From Clostridiales bacterium Firm_13 (GTDB taxonomy: Bacteria > Bacillota > Clostridia > Saccharofermentanales > Saccharofermentanaceae), in NCBI GenBank assembly GCA_001603035.1, contig LVAS01000059.1, positions 240,474-304,473 of the forward strand: DNA of 64,000 nt, read 5' to 3'. This document shows, one piece after another, positions 60,125 through 64,000 of this stretch. The notes below the pieces were generated by a model. The model saw only the letters and a list, made by a program, of their open reading frames with translations. It made no database searches and was not told where the DNA came from. Numbering within the stretch: the first letter of the stretch is position 1; each line of letters begins with the position of its first letter. Both the position numbers and the translations under genes were made by a program.

Positions 60125-60913
60125 TCAGAAGTGATGCCCACAATTCGGACAAGTATTTCCCTTCTTTTGTATAGCCTCTGTAAACCCGCTTGCAATAATA
60201 CCGGTTGGTATCGCCACAAGTCCAATACCAAAGATTGAGATAATGGCAGAAAGAAATTTCCCGAGTGCTGTTACCGGATAAATATCCCCATACCCAACAG
60301 TTGTAAATGTCGCTGAGGCCCACCATAAAGCATCAAGAATTGTCCGAAAGACTTCCGGTTGAGCCTGACTTTCAACGTTATACATAATTGCTGAACTGAT
60401 TATCATAAGGGTAAGTATCACAATTATCGAAGAGACAAGTTCACTGGCTTTGGCTTTCAAAACTCTAATTATCGTTGCCATGCCGTTAGTATAGCGGTTT
60501 GCCTTAAAAAGTCGCATAAGTCGGAACAGTCGAAGCGTTCTTAAGACACGCAAATCAATCGGGATCAAGAACGGAACATAAAAGGGCAGGATCGCGAGCA
60601 AGTCAATAAGCGCCATACCTGAAAATACATATCGAACTCGCGCACGCCATTTTGGCATGTCAGGATAATATAGGTCTGAAACCCATAAGCGTAGTAAATA
60701 TTCAATCGAAAAAATTGTGACAGAAACAACTTCGAAATAAGAAAGAAACTCAAGAAAAGCAGCTGACTTTATTATAGATTCAATTAAAACCGCAACGCTG
60801 TTTAGCGCAATCAATGTAAGGATAAAAATATCAATAATTCGCTCGACTAAGCCATTCTGCTCTCCCTTGTCGAGTATGTCGAAGATATATTTCTTTGTTT
60901 TTTGATAATCCAT
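60125..60913 (-). CDS. Voltage-gated potassium channel-like ion transporter
   Basis: TTVGYGDIYP selectivity filter, arginine-rich S4 LRVLRTLRLFRLMRLFKANRY, six TM segments; CPNCGHHF tail. Confidence 0.9.
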   Translation of the reverse strand: MDYQKTKKYIFDILDKGEQNGLVERIIDIFILTLIALNSVAVLIESIIKSAAFLEFLSYFEVVSVTIFSIEYLLRLWVSDLYYPDMPKWRARVRYVFSGMALIDLLAILPFYVPFLIPIDLRVLRTLRLFRLMRLFKANRYTNGMATIIRVLKAKASELVSSIIVILTLMIISSAIMYNVESQAQPEVFRTILDALWWASATFTTVGYGDIYPVTALGKFLSAIISIFGIGLVAIPTGIIASGFTEAIQKKGNTCPNCGHHF

Positions 60914-61324
60914 ATTGTACCTCAACAATTACATCCTACTTTTAATATTACCCCAGATGAATAATTGCCGCAATTTCTTTTCAAAGAGTTTATCAATAGT
61001 CAGTTGATCAAATAATTCTCCTCTCCATTCAGGAACAAGTTCCTTAATCCCCTAACCATCATTCATCGTAGGTATGATAAATTTGTAGATACTTATATCT
61101 TACCGATAATTATTTTTTGACCGGCAGTGTGGTCTCATAACCAGGTACATTTTTTTCTTGCCACAGTTCCCCCGAAATCGCTTGCTACTTTTTCCCGAAT
61201 GCAACGGACGACTTATACATCGTCGACTCACGAAGAGTCGTCAAATCGGTGTACATAACACATCCGCCTCATTCGAATTGCCACACAGATCGGCTGGAAG
61301 TGCTTTTGTGTGGTAATGGATCCG

Positions 61325-61665
61325 CATTACCTCCAAGATCAGCGAAGCGGGTGATTCTGGAGGTAATGGGTGGCACGAAACGAACCTCGGAGACGCGCAA
61401 ACGCGCCAATCCCGTCCACATTACCTCCAAGATCAGCGAAGCGGGTGATTCTGGAGGTAATAGGTGGCACGAAACGAACCTCGGAGACGCGCAAACGCGC
61501 CAATCCCGTCCACATTACCTCCAAGATCAGCGAAGCGGGTGATTTTGGAGGTAATAGGTGGCGCGAAACGATCATCGGAGGCGCGCAAACGCGCCAATCC
61601 CGTCCACATTACCTCCAAGATCAGCGAAGCGGGTGATTTTGGAGGTAATGGGTGGCGCGAATCAA
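61325..61665. repeat. Tandem repeat family A, 94-bp period, about 3.6 copies
   Basis: CATTACCTCCAAGATCAGCGAAGCGGGTGATT(C/T)TGGAGGTAAT... starts at 61325, 61419, 61513 and 61607. Confidence 0.97.
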
Positions 61666-61674
61666 TCATCTGAG

Positions 61675-61990
61675 CGCCACACGCCCCCCCGAGCGCTGAT
61701 TGGATCCTCGGGAGAAATTTCGGAGCTTCCGCAGGCGCGAAGCGATCATTTGAGCACCACACGCCCCCCCGAGCGCTGATTGGATCCTCGGGAGAAATTT
61801 CGGAGCTTCCGCAGGCGCGAAGCGATCATTGGAGCACCACACGCCCCCCCGAGCGCTGATTGGATCCTCGGGAGAAATTTCGGAGCTTCCGCAGGAGCGA
61901 AGCGATCATTGGAGCACCACACGCCCCCCCGAGCGCTGATTGGATCCTCGGGAGAAATTTCGGAGCTTCCGCAGGAGCGAAGCGACGAGG
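61675..61990. repeat. Tandem repeat family B, 80-bp period, about 4 copies
   Basis: ACGCCCCCCCGAGCGCTGATTGGATCCTCGGGAGAAATTTCGGAGCTTCCGCAGG... at 61681, 61761, 61841 and 61921. Confidence 0.97.
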
Positions 61991-62140
61991 ACTCGGCGGA
62001 GAAATTTACTCCCGAGGACCCGACTCGGCGGAGAAATCTACTCCCGAGGATCCGCGCAGGAGCGAAGCGACGAGGACTCGGCGGAGAAATTTACTCCCGA
62101 GGACCCGACTCGGCGGAGAAATCTACTCCCGAGGACCCGA
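61971..62140. repeat. Tandem repeat family C, 85-bp period, two copies, each with two 32-bp subrepeats
   Basis: GCAGGAGCGAAGCGACGAGG at 61971 and 62056; ACTCGGCGGAGAAAT(T/C)TACTCCCGAGGA(C/T)CC subrepeats at 61991, 62023 and again in the second copy. Confidence 0.95.
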
Positions 62141-63694
62141 TTACAACTTCAGCGCCCAATCATGTGCGTCCCAGATGCCGGTAACGATATCGGTATAGAA
62201 CTCCGGTTCGTGACAAACCATGAGGATGGTGCCGTTATAGTCGCGAAGAGCCTTTTGGAGGACATCCTTCGCGACCACATCGAGATGATTGGTCGGTTCG
62301 TCGAGAACGAGAAGATTGTATTTTCGATTCATCAATTTGCAGAGTCGCAATTTGGCCTGCTCGCCGCCGCTTAATACGGAGACCTTGCTTTCAATATGCT
62401 TGTTGGTCAGGCCGCAGCGAGCGAGTGCCGCGCGAAGCTCGGCGATACTCATCGCCGGGAACTCATCGCCTAGGGATTCAAGGCAGGTCTGATCTTTGTT
62501 TCCCGTGTTCTCTTGCTCAAAGTACCCAACGGAACAATACTCGCCTTGACTGTGTTCGCCGGATAGTGCCGGAATTTGGCCGAGAAGACTCTTGAGGAGA
62601 GTTGTTTTGCCGAGTCCGTTCGCGCCGGTTAATGTAATCTTCTGTCCTCGCTCGAGTTGAAGATCGATCGGGCGACTCAGCGGCTCGTCATACCCGATTA
62701 CCAGTCCTCGCGCCTCAAATATCACGCGGCTCGGAGCGCGATCCGTCCGAAAAGAGAACACCGGCACGGGGCGCTCTTTGTCGAGTTCGATGACTTCCAT
62801 TTTGTCGATCTTTTTCTGGCGGCTCATCGCCATATTGCGCGTGGACACCCGGGCTTTGTTGCGCGCGACAAAGTCTTTGAGGCTCGCTATCTCCATCTGC
62901 TGACGCTCATATGCGTCCTCGCGCTGCGATTTTTGCACTTCATAGACCTGGACAAAGTGGTCATAGTCGCCCGCGTATCTCTCCAGGCGGCAATTGCTGA
63001 CATGATAGACAACGTTGATCACGCTGTTCAGAAAGCTGACATCGTGCGATATGAGGATAAAGGCGTTCTCATATTCGATCAGGTATTTCTTAAGCCAGGT
63101 GATATGATCTTCGTCCAAATAGTTCGTCGGTTCGTCGAGGAGAAGAATGTCGGGCTTTTCGAGCAGAAGTTTAGCGAGAAGGACCTTCGTCCGCTGTCCG
63201 CCGCTCAAGGCGGTAACATCGGTAGAAAGGCCGAATGAGAGCAGGCCCAAAGCCGCCGCGGTCTCTTCGATCTTTGCGTCCATGAGGAAGAAGTCGCTGT
63301 GCTCGATCTGTGTCTGGAGCTCTCCCATCTCCTCCATCAATTCCGTCATCCGATCTTCGTCCGCATCGCCTAAGAGTGTGTATATCTCTTCGAGACGAAC
63401 CTGCTTCCGGATAAGCGTATCGAACGCCTGACGAAGAACGTCGTAAATCGTAAGTCCCTTGGAAAGGACTGTATGTTGATCGAGGTAACCTGCCTGAATG
63501 CCCTTCGTCCACTGAATGACGCCCTCGTCGGGTGCCATGTGGTTCGTGACAATATTCATAAAGGTTGACTTGCCTTCGCCGTTCGCGCCGACCAGCCCGA
63601 TATGTTCACCGCGATTTAGTCGAAAGGAGATCTTATCAAAAATCATCCGATCGCCAAACCCGTGGCTTAATTGATCTACAGAAAGTAAGCTCAT
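62141..63694 (-). CDS. ABC-F family ATP-binding cassette protein
   Basis: Two nucleotide-binding domains (GANGEGKSTFMN, GANGLGKTTLLKSLL), two LSGGQ/LSGGE signatures, no TM segments. Confidence 0.93.
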   Translation of the reverse strand: MSLLSVDQLSHGFGDRMIFDKISFRLNRGEHIGLVGANGEGKSTFMNIVTNHMAPDEGVIQWTKGIQAGYLDQHTVLSKGLTIYDVLRQAFDTLIRKQVRLEEIYTLLGDADEDRMTELMEEMGELQTQIEHSDFFLMDAKIEETAAALGLLSFGLSTDVTALSGGQRTKVLLAKLLLEKPDILLLDEPTNYLDEDHITWLKKYLIEYENAFILISHDVSFLNSVINVVYHVSNCRLERYAGDYDHFVQVYEVQKSQREDAYERQQMEIASLKDFVARNKARVSTRNMAMSRQKKIDKMEVIELDKERPVPVFSFRTDRAPSRVIFEARGLVIGYDEPLSRPIDLQLERGQKITLTGANGLGKTTLLKSLLGQIPALSGEHSQGEYCSVGYFEQENTGNKDQTCLESLGDEFPAMSIAELRAALARCGLTNKHIESKVSVLSGGEQAKLRLCKLMNRKYNLLVLDEPTNHLDVVAKDVLQKALRDYNGTILMVCHEPEFYTDIVTGIWDAHDWALKL

Positions 63695-63801
63695 GAATAT
63701 ACCCTCTTGTCTTTTCGCGTAAACAAACAGAGTACATCATAACAGAATCGAACGTGAATTGCCTATTTTTCCCACGGCTAATCAAGCTACAGGACGGCGT
63801 A

Positions 63802-64000
63802 TCAGACGATATTCGTCGTGAGAAGGAGTACCCCGGCGACAAATAAGAGTACGCCCGAGGCGAGTATCGCGTACGTTTTTTTGGACGAGCCGCGAAATTC
63901 CCCGTACACCAACCCCCAGAAATACGCCCAGACATTGTAGGCGACTCCCATCGGACTCGCGATCGCCACGCCGATGACGGGTGCGAATATCGATTGTAGT
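63802..64000 (-). CDS. C-terminus of a multi-TM protein, possibly a DMT/RhaT-type transporter (partial, runs off the right edge)
   Basis: LQSIFAPVIGVAIASPMGVAYNVWAYFWGLVYGEFRGSSKKTYAILASGVLLFVAGVLLLTTNIV*. Confidence 0.4.
   Translation of the reverse strand, partial: LQSIFAPVIGVAIASPMGVAYNVWAYFWGLVYGEFRGSSKKTYAILASGVLLFVAGVLLLTTNIV

Noticed and set aside
59683-61320. Integrative element using tRNA-Thr as attachment site
   Set aside because: No integrase or recombinase and no visible duplication of the tRNA 3' end; kept only as a compositional observation.
61325-62140. CRISPR array
   Set aside because: Repeats are contiguous with no unique spacers, units are 80-94 bp, and there are no cas genes in the window.
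61249-62374. Proteins predicted across the repeat array (MARNEPRRRANAPIPSTLPPRSAKR...)
   Set aside because: Periods of 94, 80 and 85 bp are not multiples of 3, so repeats shift frame each copy; several frames on both strands are open. This is non-coding repeat DNA.
1-64000. Prophage, toxin-antitoxin, restriction-modification or known anti-phage defence system
   Set aside because: I looked for phage structural genes, integrases, methyltransferase-restriction pairs, toxin/antitoxin pairs and typical defence motifs in the ORF list and found none that hold up.

Overview
This 64 kb window is mostly chromosomal housekeeping DNA from what looks like an anaerobic Firmicute of the Clostridia type. 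That placement is inferred from gene content: addAB, spoVG, a flavodiiron protein with rubredoxin, Prp with an N-terminally extended L27, and several Clostridia-typical DUFs. Most genes are on the minus strand. In order: addA (partial)-addB; a lipid locus (acyl-CoA ligase, plsC, lipid kinase, ACP, FabT-like MarR); nrdG; a radical-SAM pair; an isolated trpF; pgi; a flavodiiron protein with a short rubredoxin missing from the ORF track; obg; rplU-prp-rpmA; a LacI regulator; spoVG; murC; ftsH-hpt-tilS; dnaB-rplI; rpsF-ssb-rpsR; a TsaC/Sua5 to low-MW phosphatase fusion; prfA; an accessory block; DUF1836-DUF951-prmC-DUF1385-rpmE-rho; mreB; an ABC-2 exporter; leuS; a tartrate dehydrogenase-like gene; dtd; an MBL hydrolase; tRNA-Thr; an ion channel; a tandem-repeat array; and an ABC-F gene. 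The regions I would examine first are: (1) the two-gene NifU-like/GGGtGRT cassette at 39.8-41.5 kb, with its own promoter and terminator; (2) the three-family tandem-repeat array at 61.3-62.1 kb, whose repeats all share a GCGAAGC core; (3) the accessory block at 37.3-42.5 kb, with a degenerate Lgt-like gene plus FN3-like surface protein and an orphan prepilin/leucine-rich-repeat chimera; (4) a FabT-like operator in the plsC intergenic region; (5) structured leaders upstream of rho, rpmE, rplU and rpsF. Everything comes from reading the sequence and the supplied ORF track; no searches were run.
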